This document shows positions 38,282 to 49,256 of a stretch of 64,000 nucleotides of DNA, piece after piece. Under the pieces are notes generated by a model. It was not told the origin of the DNA and ran no database searches. It worked only from the letters and a program-made list of their open reading frames with translations. Location: positions 890,501 to 954,500 of the forward strand of contig NZ_JAUSZJ010000002.1 of the NCBI RefSeq assembly GCF_030817475.1, written 5' to 3'. The stretch comes from Streptomyces sp. V2I9 (GTDB lineage Bacteria; Actinomycetota; Actinomycetes; Streptomycetales; Streptomycetaceae). The stretch's first letter is position 1, and each line of letters starts with the position of its first letter. Position numbers and translations under genes: made by a program.

Positions 38282-39256
38282 TCAGACGGTGTCGAGGATG
38301 TCGACGACGAAGACCAGGTTGTTCTTGGCCAGCTGGTGCGAGGGGTCGGCGCCGTAGGCCTGGTTGGGCGGGATCGTCAGCAGGACGCGGTCGCCGACGT
38401 GCTTGCCGACCAGCCCCTTGTCCCAGCCCTGGATGACGCCGTTGACGCCGATCGGGAAGGCGCTCGCGCCGCCGTGGTCCCAGGAGGAGTCGAACTTCTC
38501 GCCGTCCTCCCACTTCACGCCGGTGTACTGGACGACCAGGCCCTCGCCGGCCTTGACCTCGGCCCCGTCACCCTTGATCAGCACCTGCTCCTTGAGCTCC
38601 TTGGGGGCCTTCTCGCCCTTGGGGATGGTGATCGTCGCGGCCTTCTGCGACGCCGCCTTCACCTCGGGCATCCCGGCCTCGGCCGCGGCCTGCTCCCCCT
38701 TCGCCTCGCCCTTCTTGTCGACCTTCTTGGCGTTGACGATGTCGACGACCCAGACCAGCGGGTCGGAGGGCTTGATCCCCGACTGCGGGTTCAGCTGCTC
38801 TCCGACGATCGCCTTGGCCGTGCCCTCGACCTGGATCCGGCTGCCGACCTTGTGGCCCACCAGCGCGTCCGCGACCTTGGTCGGCAGCATCTGTCCCTGC
38901 TGACCGGCTTCCTGCACGACCTGGGCGCGCGGGGCCTTCGGGGCGGCGTTCTGCCCCTTGGCCCAGGTGGAGCCGAGCGCCTTGATGTTTCCGGCGAAGT
39001 CCAGGCGGACGATGTCGCCCTTCTTCACCTCGGCGCCGTCACCGGTGGACACCTCGTCCACCACGATCTCGTCGGCCGCCTTGGCGCCCTTGGGCACCTC
39101 GATCTTGGGCTCGGATCCGAACGCTCCGGACACCTTCCCGACGGGTCCCGACTTCGGCGCGTCGTCGTCCTTGGAGTCGGACCCGCAGGCGGCGGTGAAC
39201 AGGAGGGCGGGCACGACCAGTGCGGCGGCGTACCGGGCAGTCTTCGTGGGGTTCAT
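38282..39256 (-). CDS. Double-domain FKBP peptidyl-prolyl isomerase lipoprotein
   Basis: The 324-residue protein has a lipoprotein signal (PALLFTAACGSDSKDDD, lipid-attached Cys24) and two FKBP-like halves. The first (about 58-175, KGDIVRLDFAGN) is divergent. The second (about 210-324, EGLVVQYTGVKWEDGEKFDS and VIQGWDKGLVGKHVGDRVLL) is a canonical FKBP domain. It should assist folding of exported proteins outside the membrane. The ATG is at 39256. A 305-bp gap separates it from pafA; apart from the pafA terminator I see nothing there but promoter space. Confidence 0.92.
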   Translation of the reverse strand: MNPTKTARYAAALVVPALLFTAACGSDSKDDDAPKSGPVGKVSGAFGSEPKIEVPKGAKAADEIVVDEVSTGDGAEVKKGDIVRLDFAGNIKALGSTWAKGQNAAPKAPRAQVVQEAGQQGQMLPTKVADALVGHKVGSRIQVEGTAKAIVGEQLNPQSGIKPSDPLVWVVDIVNAKKVDKKGEAKGEQAAAEAGMPEVKAASQKAATITIPKGEKAPKELKEQVLIKGDGAEVKAGEGLVVQYTGVKWEDGEKFDSSWDHGGASAFPIGVNGVIQGWDKGLVGKHVGDRVLLTIPPNQAYGADPSHQLAKNNLVFVVDILDTV

Positions 39257-39488
39257 CAGTCCAACTCGCGAGTAGGGGGCTCCGGGCAAGTCCCGCCACT
39301 GTACGACCTCACCCCGGGGGCACCACGAGTGCCGACACACCTCCGCCCCCGGCAGGGCCCGGGCGGCCGGGACGCCGGGGCCCTGCCGGGAGCCGCGGAC
39401 CTCGCACCCGCACGGACCGGGCACGGTCCCGTTACTCGCCCCCGCACGCACGTGGGTGCGGCCCGGCCGGTACTCACCCCCCGTACGA

Positions 39489-39538
39489 CCGGCCGTGGCC
39501 CCGGACCGCGCTCTCGCGCGGTCCGGGGCCACGGCCGG
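39489..39538 (-). terminator. Terminator after pafA, 23-bp stem
   Basis: Perfect inverted repeat 39489-39511 with 39516-39538, loop TCTC, starting 24 bp after the pafA stop. It is one of the longest hairpins in the window. Confidence 0.85.
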
Positions 39539-39561
39539 CTGCCGGAGGGCCTGTGGGCCGG

Positions 39562-40923
39562 TCACATGCCGGCGATCAGCTTCTCCACCCGCTCGTCCAC
39601 GGAACGGAACGGGTCCTTGCACAGGACCGTGCGCTGGGCCTGGTCGTTGAGCTTGAGGTGGACCCAGTCGACGGTGAAGTCCCTGCGCTGCTCCTGTGCC
39701 CGGCGGATGAAATCGCCGCGCAGCCGCGCCCGGGTGGTCTGCGGGGGCACCGACTTGCCCTCGAAGATCTTCAGGTCGTTGCAGATGCGGGCGGTCTGCC
39801 CCTTCCTCTCCAGGAGGTAGAAAAGCCCGCGGCGGCGGTGGATGTCGTGGTAGGCGAGGTCTATCTGGGCGACCCGCGGATTCGACATGGTCATGTTGTG
39901 CTTGGCCCGGTACCGCTCGATGAGCTTGTACTTCATGACCCAGTCGATCTCGGTGTCGATCCGGTCGAGGTCCTCGGCCTCGACCGCGTCGAGGGTGCGG
40001 CCCCACAGCTCCAGGACCTGGTCGACGGTGCCGGTGCGGATGCCCCGGCGCTCGACGAAGTCGACGGCCTTCTCGTAGTACTCCCGCTGGATCTCGATGG
40101 CCGATGCCTCCCGGCCGCTGGCCAGGCGCACCTTGCGGCGGCCGGTGAGGTCGTGGCTGACCTCGCGGATCGCCCGGATCGGGTTCTCCAGGGTGAGGTC
40201 GCGCATCACCGTGCCCGCCTCGATCATGCGGAGCACCAGGTCGGTGGCGCCGACCTTGAGCAGCATGGTCGTCTCGGACATGTTCGAGTCACCGACGATG
40301 ACGTGGAGGCGGCGGTACCGCTCGGCGTCGGCGTGCGGTTCGTCGCGGGTGTTGATGATCGGCCGGGAGCGGGTCGTCGCGGAGCTGACGCCCTCCCAGA
40401 TGTGCTCGGCGCGCTGGCTGACGCAGTAGACCGCGCCGCGCGGGGTCTGGAGCACCTTGCCCGCGCCGCAGATCAGCTGCCGGGTGACGAGGAACGGAAT
40501 GAGGATGTCCGCGAGTCGGGAGAATTCCCCGTGCCGGGCCACGAGGTAGTTCTCGTGGCAGCCGTAGGAGTTTCCCGCCGAGTCGGTGTTGTTCTTGAAG
40601 AGATAGACGTCGCCCGCGATTCCCTCCTCGTGCAGGCGGCGTTCGGCGTCGACGAGCAGGCCTTCCAGAATGCGCTCGCCCGCCTTGTCGTGCGTGACCA
40701 GTTCGGTCACGTTGTCGCACTCGGGTGTCGCGTATTCCGGATGCGATCCCACGTCGAGGTAGAGGCGGGCGCCGTTCCGCAGAAAGACGTTGCTGCTGCG
40801 GCCCCATGACACAACACGGCGGAAGAGGTAGCGCGCCACTTCGTCAGGTGACAGTCGGCGCTGTCCCCTGAACGTGCACGTGACGCCGTACTCGTTCTCC
40901 AGCCCGAAAATGCGGCGGTCCAT
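39562..40923 (-). CDS. pafA: Pup--protein ligase PafA
   Basis: The 453-residue enzyme belongs to the carboxylate-amine ligase family (glutamine synthetase fold). Catalytic segments are [13 protein letters not shown] (Glu loop for ATP/Mg), [15 protein letters not shown] (the Asp that activates lysine), [20 protein letters not shown] and [16 protein letters not shown]. It attaches Pup through its C-terminal Glu to substrate lysines. It lies 9 bp downstream of the MFS gene, so the two may be co-transcribed, and 2.5 kb from prcA. Confidence 0.97.
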   Translation of the reverse strand: MDRRIFGLENEYGVTCTFRGQRRLSPDEVARYLFRRVVSWGRSSNVFLRNGARLYLDVGSHPEYATPECDNVTELVTHDKAGERILEGLLVDAERRLHEEGIAGDVYLFKNNTDSAGNSYGCHENYLVARHGEFSRLADILIPFLVTRQLICGAGKVLQTPRGAVYCVSQRAEHIWEGVSSATTRSRPIINTRDEPHADAERYRRLHVIVGDSNMSETTMLLKVGATDLVLRMIEAGTVMRDLTLENPIRAIREVSHDLTGRRKVRLASGREASAIEIQREYYEKAVDFVERRGIRTGTVDQVLELWGRTLDAVEAEDLDRIDTEIDWVMKYKLIERYRAKHNMTMSNPRVAQIDLAYHDIHRRRGLFYLLERKGQTARICNDLKIFEGKSVPPQTTRARLRGDFIRRAQEQRRDFTVDWVHLKLNDQAQRTVLCKDPFRSVDERVEKLIAGM

Positions 40924-40932
40924 GACTGAACA

Positions 40933-42192
40933 TTACGCCTTATGGCCCGAGCTGAAACCGGGTTCGACGGCACCGTTTCGATCATTTTCCGATCCCGTCA
41001 CGACCTCGCCCGTACGGATGGGAGCCGCGAGGAGCCTTCCGGTGGCCAGCAGGACGACCAGGGCCGCCACTCCCCCGGCCCCCGCGACGGCGAAGCTCCA
41101 GGCGGTGGAGCCGAGTTCGACGGCCGGCCCGGCAGCGGCCGTGCCGGCCGCCGCGCCTACGCCGAACGTGGTGACGAGCCAGGAGAACGCCTCGGTCACC
41201 GTGCCGCGCGGGGCATGGCGGTCGACCACGATGAAGGAGCAGGCGATGGCGGGCGCGAGGAACACCCCGGCGAGGGCGGCGAGGGCGGTCATGACCGGGA
41301 CCGGGGGCGTGAGCGTCAGCGGCAGATAGCCCAGCGCCAGCAGTCCGACGATGACCCGCAGCCGCTTCTCGGGGGCGCCGGTCCACTGCCGCGCCCCGTA
41401 GGCCAGGCCGCCGATCAGCGCGCCGAGGCCGAGCGCGGCCATCAGCCAGCCGTACACGGACTCCTGCCCGTGGTCGTCGGCGTACGCCACCCCGGCCACC
41501 GTGATGGAGCCGAGGGCGAGCCCGACGAAGAAGAACGCGCCCAGGAGCGCGAGGAGTCCGGGCGAGCGCAGGGCGCCGAGCCAGTGCGCCTCGCGGGGTG
41601 CGGAGCGCCAGGTGCGCGAGGGTTCGGACAGGACGACCGAGAGCGCGCCGAGGACACCGATGGCGTTGATGACGAGCAGGGCGGCGGCCGGGGACCGGAG
41701 CGAGACGAGCAGGGTCACCAGGAGCGGCCCGACGGTGAACATGACCTCCTGCGCCACGGCGTCCAGGGCGTAGGCCCGGTGCACCTGGTCCTCGCCCTCG
41801 AGGACGTCGGGCCACAGCGCCCGCAGGCCGCCCTCCAGGGGCGGAGTGGCGAGACCCGCGACGACGACGGCGACATAGGCCAGCGGGAGCGAGCCGAGGC
41901 CGGTGAGGGCCAGCAGGACCATCCCGAGCGCGGAGAGCACGGCGGCCGGGAGCTGGACGCGCGGCTGCCCGTACAGGTCGACCGCCCGGCCGAGCAGCGG
42001 CTGCCCCACGGCGGTCGCCAGCCCGTACGCGGCGGCGAGCGCCCCGGCCAGGGTGTAGCTGCCGCCCTCCGCGCGGGTGAACAGCACGATCGCGATGTGC
42101 GCGGTGCCGTTGGGCAGCCGCCCCACCAGGGTGCCCGTCAGCAGCCGGGCCGCGTGCCGCGCCCGGAGGATGTCCAGATATCCCGCGGCCAT
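40933..42192 (-). CDS. Major facilitator superfamily transporter
   Basis: The 419-residue protein has about 12 membrane helices (LTGTLVGRLPNGTAHIAIVL, SYTLAGALAAAYGLATAVGQ, GRAVDLYGQPRVQLPAAVLS). The layout fits drug-efflux-type MFS permeases; the substrate is unknown. I chose ATG 42192 behind GAGAGGGGCGGG. It is divergent from a LacI regulator across 130 bp, which makes that regulator a candidate repressor. A GTTA-CGTA-TAAC repeat near 42232-42243 could be its operator. Confidence 0.9.
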   Translation of the reverse strand: MAAGYLDILRARHAARLLTGTLVGRLPNGTAHIAIVLFTRAEGGSYTLAGALAAAYGLATAVGQPLLGRAVDLYGQPRVQLPAAVLSALGMVLLALTGLGSLPLAYVAVVVAGLATPPLEGGLRALWPDVLEGEDQVHRAYALDAVAQEVMFTVGPLLVTLLVSLRSPAAALLVINAIGVLGALSVVLSEPSRTWRSAPREAHWLGALRSPGLLALLGAFFFVGLALGSITVAGVAYADDHGQESVYGWLMAALGLGALIGGLAYGARQWTGAPEKRLRVIVGLLALGYLPLTLTPPVPVMTALAALAGVFLAPAIACSFIVVDRHAPRGTVTEAFSWLVTTFGVGAAAGTAAAGPAVELGSTAWSFAVAGAGGVAALVVLLATGRLLAAPIRTGEVVTGSENDRNGAVEPGFSSGHKA

Positions 42193-42322
42193 TCCCGCCC
42201 CTCTCCGCCCCGGCCGCCCACGCGCCGAAGTGTTACGTATAACCTCAGGACTCATACGTACCATGTGCGCAGTTCGCGGGTCCACCCCGCGGCTCCACGG
42301 AACATCCCGCACGGAGGCACGA

Positions 42323-43357
42323 GTGACCAGCGCGCAGCAGCCCGTTCCCGCCCGGCCCACCAGCCGCGACGTGGCCCGTGCGGCGGGCGTCTCGCAGGCG
42401 ACGGTCTCCCTGGTCCTCGGCGGGAAATGGCCGGGCCGGGTGTCGGAGGCCACGTCCCGGCGGGTCCGGGACGCGGCGGCCGAGCTCGGCTACCGGCCCA
42501 ATCTGGCGGCCCGCAGCCTCCGGCTCGGCCGGACCAGGACCGCCCTGCTGGTGGTGCCCGCCCTCACCAACGAGTTCTTCGCCCGTGTGTACGCCGGGGC
42601 CGCGGGGCTCGCCGCCGAGCACGACTTCGGCGTGGTGCTCTACCCCTCGCCGGACGGCACGGGCCCGGCGAGGGACCCGTTCGCCTCGGCCCGCGCGGCG
42701 CTCGACGGGGTCATCGCGTCCTCGATGGCCGCCGACGCGCTGGAGGCGCTGCACGGGGCGGACCTTCCGCTGGTGATGCTGGACAGCGATCCGTCGGGCA
42801 GCGGTCCGGCCGCCCACGTGAACCTCGACATCGCCGACGGCATGCGGCAGGTGACGGACCATCTGGTGGGCCTCGGCCACCGCCGCTTCCTGCACCTGGC
42901 GTCCGCCGTGGACACCTGGACGTTCGCGGTGCGCGCCGCCGCGCTGCACGACGCGCTGGGCGCGGTGGGGTCCGCGACGGTACGGACCGTACGGGCCCCG
43001 CTGGACGTACGGGCGGGCCGGGAGGCCGTGGAACAGGCGCTGGCGGCCGCCGGGGACCGGCCCACCGCGATCGTCTGCGACGACGACATCCTGGCGGCGG
43101 GCGCCTGCAAGGCGGCCCGCAGGCTCGGGCTGCGGGTGCCGGACGAGCTGTCGGTCACCGGCTTCGACGATCTGGCGCTGGCGACCGCCCTGGAGCCGGA
43201 GCTGACCACGGTGCGGCTCCCGGCGGAGCTGGTCGGCGAGCGGGGCATGGAGGCGCTGCTCGCCGTGCTGGACGGCCGGCCCGTCGAGCCGGGCGGTCTG
43301 CCGGTCCGGCTCGTCGTCCGCGGCTCCACCGCTCCGCCGCGCGCCGCCGGGGCATGA
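42323..43357 (+). CDS. LacI-family transcriptional regulator
   Basis: The 344-residue protein starts at GTG 42323 behind GGAGG. The HTH (TSRDVARAAGVSQATVSLVL, GYRPNLAARSLRLGRT) is followed by a periplasmic-binding-like effector domain (VVPALTNEFFARVYAGAAGL; IVCDDDILAAGACKAARRLG; SVTGFDDLALATAL). It probably controls the divergent MFS gene and itself in response to a sugar-like ligand. Confidence 0.93.
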   Translation: MTSAQQPVPARPTSRDVARAAGVSQATVSLVLGGKWPGRVSEATSRRVRDAAAELGYRPNLAARSLRLGRTRTALLVVPALTNEFFARVYAGAAGLAAEHDFGVVLYPSPDGTGPARDPFASARAALDGVIASSMAADALEALHGADLPLVMLDSDPSGSGPAAHVNLDIADGMRQVTDHLVGLGHRRFLHLASAVDTWTFAVRAAALHDALGAVGSATVRTVRAPLDVRAGREAVEQALAAAGDRPTAIVCDDDILAAGACKAARRLGLRVPDELSVTGFDDLALATALEPELTTVRLPAELVGERGMEALLAVLDGRPVEPGGLPVRLVVRGSTAPPRAAGA

Positions 43358-43360
43358 CGA

Positions 43361-43396
43361 GGCGCTGCCCCCGGACCGCGGACCGGGGACAGCGCC
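43361..43396. terminator. Bidirectional terminator between lacI-type gene and prcA
   Basis: A 14-bp stem with one mismatch (43361-43374 with 43383-43396, 8-nt loop) lies between convergent genes, 3 bp after one stop and 12 bp before the other. Confidence 0.7.
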
Positions 43397-43408
43397 GGGT
43401 GCTGCTCG

Positions 43409-44200
43409 CTACTCCTCGGTGGAACCGGACGCGCTGCCGGTGTCGGGAGCGTCGCTCTCCTCGGTGTCGGACGGGGCGTCCGTGGGCGTGCTGCCCGCGG
43501 AGTCCGTCTCCAGCAGCCGGGCCAGCTGACGGCCGACGATCCGCTTGAACTTGCGCTTCTGGGGGCGGGTGCGGTCCAGGACCGCGACCTCCAGGCGCTC
43601 GGCGGGGATCTCCCGCTCGCCGCCGCCGGGCTCCCGCGAGAGGGCCTGTACGGCGAGCTTGAGCGCCTCGGCCAGTGTCATGCCGTCGCGGTGGCGCTGG
43701 TCGAGGAAACCGCTGATCTGCTCGGCGTTGCCGCCGACCGCGACCGAGCCGTGCTCGTCCACGATCGAACCGTCGTGCGGCAGCCGGTAGATCTGGTCGC
43801 CCTCGGGATCGGTGCCGACCTCGGCGACCACCAGCTCCACCTCGTACGGCTTCTCGGCCGCGCTGGAGAAGATGGTGCCGAGCGTCTGCGCGTAGACGTT
43901 GGCCAGCCCACGGGCCGTCACGTCGTCGCGGTCGTAGGTGTACCCGCGCAGATCCGCGTAGCGGACTCCGCCGATGCGGAGGTTCTCGTACTCGTTGTAC
44001 TTGCCTGCGGCCGCGAAGCCGATCCGGTCGTAGATCTCGCTGAACTTGTGGAGTGCGCGGGACGGGTTCTCGCCGACGAACACAATGCCGTCGGCGTACT
44101 GCAGCACAACGAGGCTGCGACCACGGGCGATGCCCTTGCGGGCGTATTCCGCCCGGTCGGCCATGGCCTGCTGGGGTGAGACATAGAACGGCGTCGACAC
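43409..44200 (-). CDS. prcA: 20S proteasome alpha subunit
   Basis: The 263-residue protein starts at GTG 44200 ([20 protein letters not shown]). It shows the alpha-type proteasome fold: [60 protein letters not shown]. It has no catalytic Thr; alpha rings gate the chamber and dock the Mpa ATPase. A Ser/Thr/Asp-rich tail of about 40 residues is usual in Streptomyces. It lies 56 bp downstream of prcB in one operon. Confidence 0.97.
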   Translation of the reverse strand: MSTPFYVSPQQAMADRAEYARKGIARGRSLVVLQYADGIVFVGENPSRALHKFSEIYDRIGFAAAGKYNEYENLRIGGVRYADLRGYTYDRDDVTARGLANVYAQTLGTIFSSAAEKPYEVELVVAEVGTDPEGDQIYRLPHDGSIVDEHGSVAVGGNAEQISGFLDQRHRDGMTLAEALKLAVQALSREPGGGEREIPAERLEVAVLDRTRPQKRKFKRIVGRQLARLLETDSAGSTPTDAPSDTEESDAPDTGSASGSTEE

Positions 44201-44256
44201 CGGCTATCCGTCCCTTTCTGTCAGTGACGAGTGCGTCGGGGGGCTCGGAATCCGGA

Positions 44257-45102
44257 TCAGAGCAGCGCTGCGCGCGGGCCGTCGGGCTGCTCCAGCCGGC
44301 GTTCCAGGACGGAGCGCGCGATCTCGGAGGACTCCTGGTCGGTCAGCCTCCGGAAGCCTTCGTCGGTGATGACGGTGACGATCGGGTAGATGCGGCGGGC
44401 CACGTCCGGACCGCCGGTCGCCGAGTCGTCGTCCGCCGCGTCGTACAGCGCCTGCACGACCAGCGTGAGGGCCTGCTCCTCCGTCAGGTCCGCGCGGTAG
44501 AGCTTCTTCATGGAGCCGCGGGCGAAGATCGACCCGGAGCCGGTGGCGGCGTAGCCGGTCTCCTCGGAGCGGCCGCCGGTGACGTCGTAGGAGAAGATCC
44601 GGCCCTTGTCGCGGTCGACGTCGTAGCCCGCGAACAGGGGCACCACGGCGAGGCCCTGCATGGCCATCGCGAGGTTGGAGCGGATCATGGTGGAGAGGCG
44701 GTTGGCCTTGCCCTCCAGGGAGAGCTGGGCGCCCTCGACCTTCTCGAAGTGCTCCAGCTCCAGCTGGAACAGCTTGACCATCTCCACGGCCAGTCCGGCG
44801 GTGCCGGCGATGCCCACCGCCGAGTACTCGTCGGCCGGGAAGACCTTCTCGATGTCGCGCTGCGCGATCATGTTGCCCATGGTGGCGCGCCGGTCGCCGG
44901 CCAGGACCACGCCGCCGGGGAAGGACGCGGCCACGATGGTCGTCCCGTGCGGCGCCTCGATGGCCCCCTGGAGCGGCGGCAGGCTCCGATTGCCCGGAAG
45001 CATCTCGGGCGACTGGTCGGAGAGGAAGTCCATGAACGAGGACGACCCCGGCGTCAGGAAGGCAGCTGGTAGACGCCCGGTGCTACGAGTGTTGGCTTCC
45101 AC
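44257..45102 (-). CDS. prcB: 20S proteasome beta subunit
   Basis: The 281-residue precursor starts at GTG 45102 ([20 protein letters not shown]). A 53-residue propeptide ends in EAPHG; self-cleavage exposes catalytic Thr54 ([20 protein letters not shown]). The fold motifs [20 protein letters not shown] and [14 protein letters not shown] are present. It provides the proteolytic sites of the core particle. The 293-bp upstream gap holds the pup terminator and leader space, suggesting that prcBA can be transcribed separately from pup. Confidence 0.97.
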   Translation of the reverse strand: MEANTRSTGRLPAAFLTPGSSSFMDFLSDQSPEMLPGNRSLPPLQGAIEAPHGTTIVAASFPGGVVLAGDRRATMGNMIAQRDIEKVFPADEYSAVGIAGTAGLAVEMVKLFQLELEHFEKVEGAQLSLEGKANRLSTMIRSNLAMAMQGLAVVPLFAGYDVDRDKGRIFSYDVTGGRSEETGYAATGSGSIFARGSMKKLYRADLTEEQALTLVVQALYDAADDDSATGGPDVARRIYPIVTVITDEGFRRLTDQESSEIARSVLERRLEQPDGPRAALL

Positions 45103-45352
45103 GCGTTTCCCTCCAGGTATGCGATGGCCCTGCGCAAGAGAGTCAGGATCATCCCCCAACTTGCCGATGGCCGAATTGCCGTTGAAGCACGTACGTACGC
45201 CAGGGACCCTACCCGTCCGGCGGGAGTGATCCACATGTTCGGCGGAGGTTGTCCGTACCGATCCGGCGGGGCCGGGAAGCGGCCCCCGTGTCGGCGCGCG
45301 GGGCGACGGCGTGCGCCGCGACGCCACGCCCTCACCCCGTCTCCCCCGCTGT

Positions 45353-45390
45353 CCGCACGGGCGCCCGGAACGCTCCGGGCGCCTGTGCGG
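45353..45390 (-). terminator. Terminator between pup and prcB
   Basis: A 17-bp stem with one G-T wobble (45353-45369 with 45374-45390, loop ACGC) begins 6 bp past the pup stop. It would uncouple the tagging protein from the core-particle genes. Confidence 0.75.
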
Positions 45391-45395
45391 CCGGG

Positions 45396-45614
45396 CTACT
45401 GCCCGCCCTTCTGGACGAAGGACCTCACGAAGTCCTCGGCGTTCTCCTCCAGGACGTCGTCGATCTCGTCCAGGACCGAGTCGACGTCGTCGCTCAGCTT
45501 CTCCTGGCGTTCCGCGAGGTCCTCGGACGCCTGCGCATCCTGCGCCTGCTCCTCGGTCTCCTCGGTGGAACGCGTCGCCTTCTGCTGTCCGCCGCCGGTG
45601 TCCTTGGTCGCCAT
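45396..45614 (-). CDS. pup: Prokaryotic ubiquitin-like protein Pup
   Basis: The 72-residue acidic, disordered protein starts [16 protein letters not shown] and ends SFVQKGGQ. The C-terminal Gln is deamidated by Dop before ligation by PafA; the coiled-coil region [19 protein letters not shown] binds Mpa. I chose ATG 45614, three codons inside a GTG-started longer frame. It lies 129 bp downstream of dop; a TAGGGT -10-like motif (minus strand, 45665-45660) may give it its own promoter. Confidence 0.97.
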   Translation of the reverse strand: MATKDTGGGQQKATRSTEETEEQAQDAQASEDLAERQEKLSDDVDSVLDEIDDVLEENAEDFVRSFVQKGGQ

Positions 45615-45743
45615 GTAGCTCACCCCGCTCGGTTCGAAGCAATCGAAGCTCTTGATCAGACCCTACCCACGGGGCCCGACATCTGGCCCGGTGGTTGTTC
45701 GACGTCCGGGCCTCGGGTGATTGATTCCCAGCCCGGAGGACTT

Positions 45744-47255
45744 TCAGCCGCCCGTCAGCGCCCGGACCAGCTCCTCCGCCGTACGGCAGCGGTCCAGCAG
45801 GCCCTGGACGTGTTCCCTGGTCCCGCGCAGCGGCTCCAGGGTGGGTACCCGTTGCAGGGAGTCACGGTCCGGCAGGTCGAAGATGACCGAGTCCCAGGAG
45901 GCTGCCGCCACGTCGTCGGCGTACTGCTCCAGGCAGCGGCCCCGGAAGTAGGCCCTGGTGTCCTCCGGCGGCTGCGTACGGGCCCTGGTGACGTCGTCCT
46001 CGTCCAGGAGGCGCTTGATCTTCCCGCGCGCCACCAGGCGGTTGTACAGGCCCTTGTCGGGGCGCACGTCCGCGTACTGGAGGTCCACCAGATGGAGCCG
46101 CGGAGCGTCCCAGTCCAGGGCGTCGCGGCGGCGGTAGCCCTCCATCAGCTCCCGCTTGGCGATCCAGTCCAGCTCGCCCGACAGGCTCATCGGGTCGGTC
46201 TCCAGCCGGTTGAGCGTGTCCTCCCAGCGGGTCAGGACGTCCTTGGTCTGCTCGTCGGCGTCCGCGCCGTACCGCTCGTCGACGTACTTGCGGGCCAGCT
46301 CGAAGTACTCCATCTGCAACTGGACGGCGGTGAGCGTCCGGCCGCTGCGGAGCGTGATCAGCTGACGCAGGTCCGGGTCGTGCGAGACCTCGTGCAGGGT
46401 GCGGACGGGCTGGTCGACCGCGAGGTCGACGGTGATGAACGCGTCCTCGATCATGGACAGCACCAGGGACGTGGTGCCGAGCTTGAGGTAGGTGGAGATC
46501 TCCGAGAGGTTGGCGTCCCCGATGATCACGTGGAGCCGGCGGTACTTCTCCGCGTCGGAGTGGGGTTCGTCCCGCGTGTTGATGATGGGGCGCTTGAGCG
46601 TGGTCTCCAGGCCGACCTCGACCTCGAAGTAGTCGGCGCGCTGGCTGATCTGGAAGCCGTGCTCGTGTCCGTCCTGCCCGATGCCGACCCGGCCCGCGCC
46701 CGTGACGACCTGGCGGGAGACGAAGAACGGCGTCAGATGGCGCACGATGTCCGAGAACGGCGTCTCCCGCTGCATGAGGTAGTTCTCGTGCGTGCCGTAG
46801 GAGGCGCCCTTGTTGTCGGTGTTGTTCTTGTAGAGGTGGATCGGCTGGGCTCCGGGAATGGCGGCCGCCCGCTCGGCGGCCTCCGCCATGATCCGCTCGC
46901 CGGCCTTGTCCCAGAGCACCGCGTCGCGCGGATTGGTGATCTCGGGCGAGCTGTACTCGGGGTGCGCGTGGTCGACGTAGAGCCGGGCGCCGTTGGTGAG
47001 GATGACATTGGCCAGGCCGATGTCCTCGTCGGTGAGCTGGCTGGAGTCGGCGGTCTCGCGGGCGAGGTCGAAGCCTCGCGCGTCACGCAGCGGGTTCTCC
47101 TCCTCGAAGTCCCAGCGGGCGCGCCGCGCCCGGTGCATCGCCGCCGCGTAGGCGTTGACGATCTGGGACGAGGTGAGCATGGCATTGGCGTTGGGGTGGC
47201 CGGGGACGGAGATCCCGTACTCCGTCTCGATGCCCATTACTCGCCGTACGGTCAT
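45744..47255 (-). CDS. dop: Pup deamidase/depupylase Dop
   Basis: The 503-residue enzyme is a PafA paralogue. It has [20 protein letters not shown] and the Dop-specific insertion after it ([15 protein letters not shown]). Further motifs are [16 protein letters not shown] with the active-site Asp, [20 protein letters not shown] and [17 protein letters not shown]. It converts the C-terminal Gln of Pup to Glu and removes Pup from conjugates. The ATG at 47255 follows AAGGAGG. A 234-bp gap with a terminator separates it from mpa. Confidence 0.97.
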   Translation of the reverse strand: MTVRRVMGIETEYGISVPGHPNANAMLTSSQIVNAYAAAMHRARRARWDFEEENPLRDARGFDLARETADSSQLTDEDIGLANVILTNGARLYVDHAHPEYSSPEITNPRDAVLWDKAGERIMAEAAERAAAIPGAQPIHLYKNNTDNKGASYGTHENYLMQRETPFSDIVRHLTPFFVSRQVVTGAGRVGIGQDGHEHGFQISQRADYFEVEVGLETTLKRPIINTRDEPHSDAEKYRRLHVIIGDANLSEISTYLKLGTTSLVLSMIEDAFITVDLAVDQPVRTLHEVSHDPDLRQLITLRSGRTLTAVQLQMEYFELARKYVDERYGADADEQTKDVLTRWEDTLNRLETDPMSLSGELDWIAKRELMEGYRRRDALDWDAPRLHLVDLQYADVRPDKGLYNRLVARGKIKRLLDEDDVTRARTQPPEDTRAYFRGRCLEQYADDVAAASWDSVIFDLPDRDSLQRVPTLEPLRGTREHVQGLLDRCRTAEELVRALTGG

Positions 47256-47443
47256 GCGGCCCTCCTTGCCCGGCGTCGGTCCCCTCCGGGAGCGACGCTC
47301 ACGTACCGCTGCTGGGTCCGGTGCGTGTGTGGTGCCCGACACCGCACTGCGCGACTCGGCGGTACCGCAGAGCCTAGAGCGCCTCTGCGCCGGTGGGGAG
47401 ATCAATTACGACATTGCTCCGGCGTGGCCGGAACGGGGAATGC

Positions 47444-47483
47444 GACCGGCTGCGGAGGCCCACCGGGCCTTCCGCAGCCGGTC
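47444..47483 (-). terminator. Terminator after the proteasomal ATPase gene
   Basis: A 13-bp stem (47444-47456 with 47471-47483) extends inward by five more pairs past one bulged T. It begins 7 bp after the stop codon. Confidence 0.75.
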
Positions 47484-47489
47484 CGTGCA

Positions 47490-49256
47490 TTACAGGTACT
47501 GGCCGGTATTGGCCACCGTGTCGATGGAGCGTCCGGTGTCCGCGCCCTGCTTTCCGGTGACGAGTGTGCGAATGAAGACGATCCGCTCACCCTTCTTTCC
47601 GGAAATCCTGGCCCAGTCGTCCGGGTTGGTGGTGTTCGGCAGGTCCTCGTTCTCCTTGAACTCGTCCACGCAGGCCTGCAGGAGATGGGCGACCCGCAGC
47701 CCCTTCTGGCCCTGTTCCAGGAATGCCTTGATGGCCATTTTCTTGGCCCGGTCGACGATGTTCTGAATCATCGCGCCGGAGTTGAAGTCCTTGAAGTACA
47801 GGACTTCCTTGTCGCCGTTGGCGTACGTGACCTCGAGGAAGCGGTTCTCCTCGGACTCCGTGTACATCCGCTCCACGACCGACTGGATCATGGCGTGGGC
47901 GGCGGCCTCGCGCGAGCCGGTGTGCTCGGAGAGGTCGTCCGCGTGCAGCGGAAGCGACGGGGTCAGGTATTTCGCGAAGATGTCCTTCGCGGCCTCGGCG
48001 TCCGGACGCTCGATCTTGATCTTCACATCGAGGCGACCGGGTCGCAGGATGGCGGGGTCGATCATGTCCTCACGGTTGGAGGCGCCGATGACGATGACGT
48101 TCTCCAGGCCCTCCACACCGTCGATCTCGGCGAGCAGCTGCGGGACGATGGTGTTCTCCACGTCCGAGCTGACGCCGCTGCCGCGGGTGCGGAAGAGGGA
48201 CTCCATCTCGTCGAAGAAGACGATGACGGGGGTGCCCTCGCTCGCCTTCTCCCTCGCTCGCTGGAAGACCAGGCGGATGTGCCGCTCGGTCTCGCCGACG
48301 TACTTGTTGAGCAGCTCGGGGCCCTTGATATTGAGGAAGTAGCTCTTCCCCGCGGGCTGCCCGGTCACCTCGGCGACCTTCTTGGCGAGCGAGTTGGCGA
48401 CGGCCTTGGCGATGAGCGTCTTGCCGCAGCCGGGCGGACCGTAGAGCAGGATGCCCTTCGGCGGGCGGAGCTCGTGCTCCTTGAAGAGGTCGGGGTGCAG
48501 GTACGGAAGCTCGACCGCGTCCCGGATCAGCTCGATCTGGTCGCCCAGACCGCCGATCTTGTCGTAGTCGATGTCCGGCACCTCTTCGAGGACGAGCTCC
48601 TCGACCTCGCTCTTGGGCACCACTTCGTAGACGTAACCCGACCTGGAGTCCAGGAGCAGGGCGTCGCCGGAGCGGATGGTGAGGTTCAGCAGCGGTTCGG
48701 CGAGCCGTACCACCCTCTCCTCGTCGGTGTGCCCGACCACCAGGGCGCGCTCGCCGTCCTCGAGGATCTCCTTGAGGGTGACGATGTCCCCGGCGCGCTC
48801 GAACTCCATGGCCTCGACCACGTTGAGCGCTTCGTTGAGCATGACCTCCTGGCCACGCCGCAGGTCCTCGAGCTCGACACTGGGGCTGACGTTCACCCGG
48901 AGCTTGCGGCCCCCGGTGAAGATGTCGCAGGTGCCGTCCTCGTTGGCCTGCAGGAAGACGCCGAAGCCGGCCGGCGGCTGCGCGAGCCGGTCGACCTCCT
49001 CCTTGAGGGCCACGATCTGGTCACGCGCCTCGCGGAGCGTGTTGGCGAGCCGCTCGTTCTGTGCGGACACGCCTGCCAGATTCGTCTGCAACTCGACGAC
49101 GCGCTCTTCGAGAATCCTCGTGTGGCGCGGCGAGTCGGCGAGCTTACGTCGCAGGACGGCGATTTCCTGCTCGAGATAGGCAACCTGGCCGGCTGGGTCC
49201 TCCGACCCTCGCGTGGGCCGGATGCCGCGGTTGATGTCGTCGTCGTGGGCTGCCAC
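47490..49256 (-). CDS. mpa: Proteasomal AAA ATPase (Mpa/ARC)
   Basis: The 588-residue protein starts at GTG 49256 ([19 protein letters not shown]) with GGAGG 9-14 bp upstream; a longer start at ATG 49274 lacks a ribosome-binding site. An N-terminal coiled coil (about 20-90) that captures Pup is followed by OB domains (about 95-235). The AAA domain has Walker [15 protein letters not shown] and Walker [13 protein letters not shown]. The C-terminal GQYL provides the penultimate Tyr that docks into the PrcA ring. It unfolds pupylated proteins for PrcBA. It is called ARC in Streptomyces. Confidence 0.96.
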   Translation of the reverse strand: MAAHDDDINRGIRPTRGSEDPAGQVAYLEQEIAVLRRKLADSPRHTRILEERVVELQTNLAGVSAQNERLANTLREARDQIVALKEEVDRLAQPPAGFGVFLQANEDGTCDIFTGGRKLRVNVSPSVELEDLRRGQEVMLNEALNVVEAMEFERAGDIVTLKEILEDGERALVVGHTDEERVVRLAEPLLNLTIRSGDALLLDSRSGYVYEVVPKSEVEELVLEEVPDIDYDKIGGLGDQIELIRDAVELPYLHPDLFKEHELRPPKGILLYGPPGCGKTLIAKAVANSLAKKVAEVTGQPAGKSYFLNIKGPELLNKYVGETERHIRLVFQRAREKASEGTPVIVFFDEMESLFRTRGSGVSSDVENTIVPQLLAEIDGVEGLENVIVIGASNREDMIDPAILRPGRLDVKIKIERPDAEAAKDIFAKYLTPSLPLHADDLSEHTGSREAAAHAMIQSVVERMYTESEENRFLEVTYANGDKEVLYFKDFNSGAMIQNIVDRAKKMAIKAFLEQGQKGLRVAHLLQACVDEFKENEDLPNTTNPDDWARISGKKGERIVFIRTLVTGKQGADTGRSIDTVANTGQYL

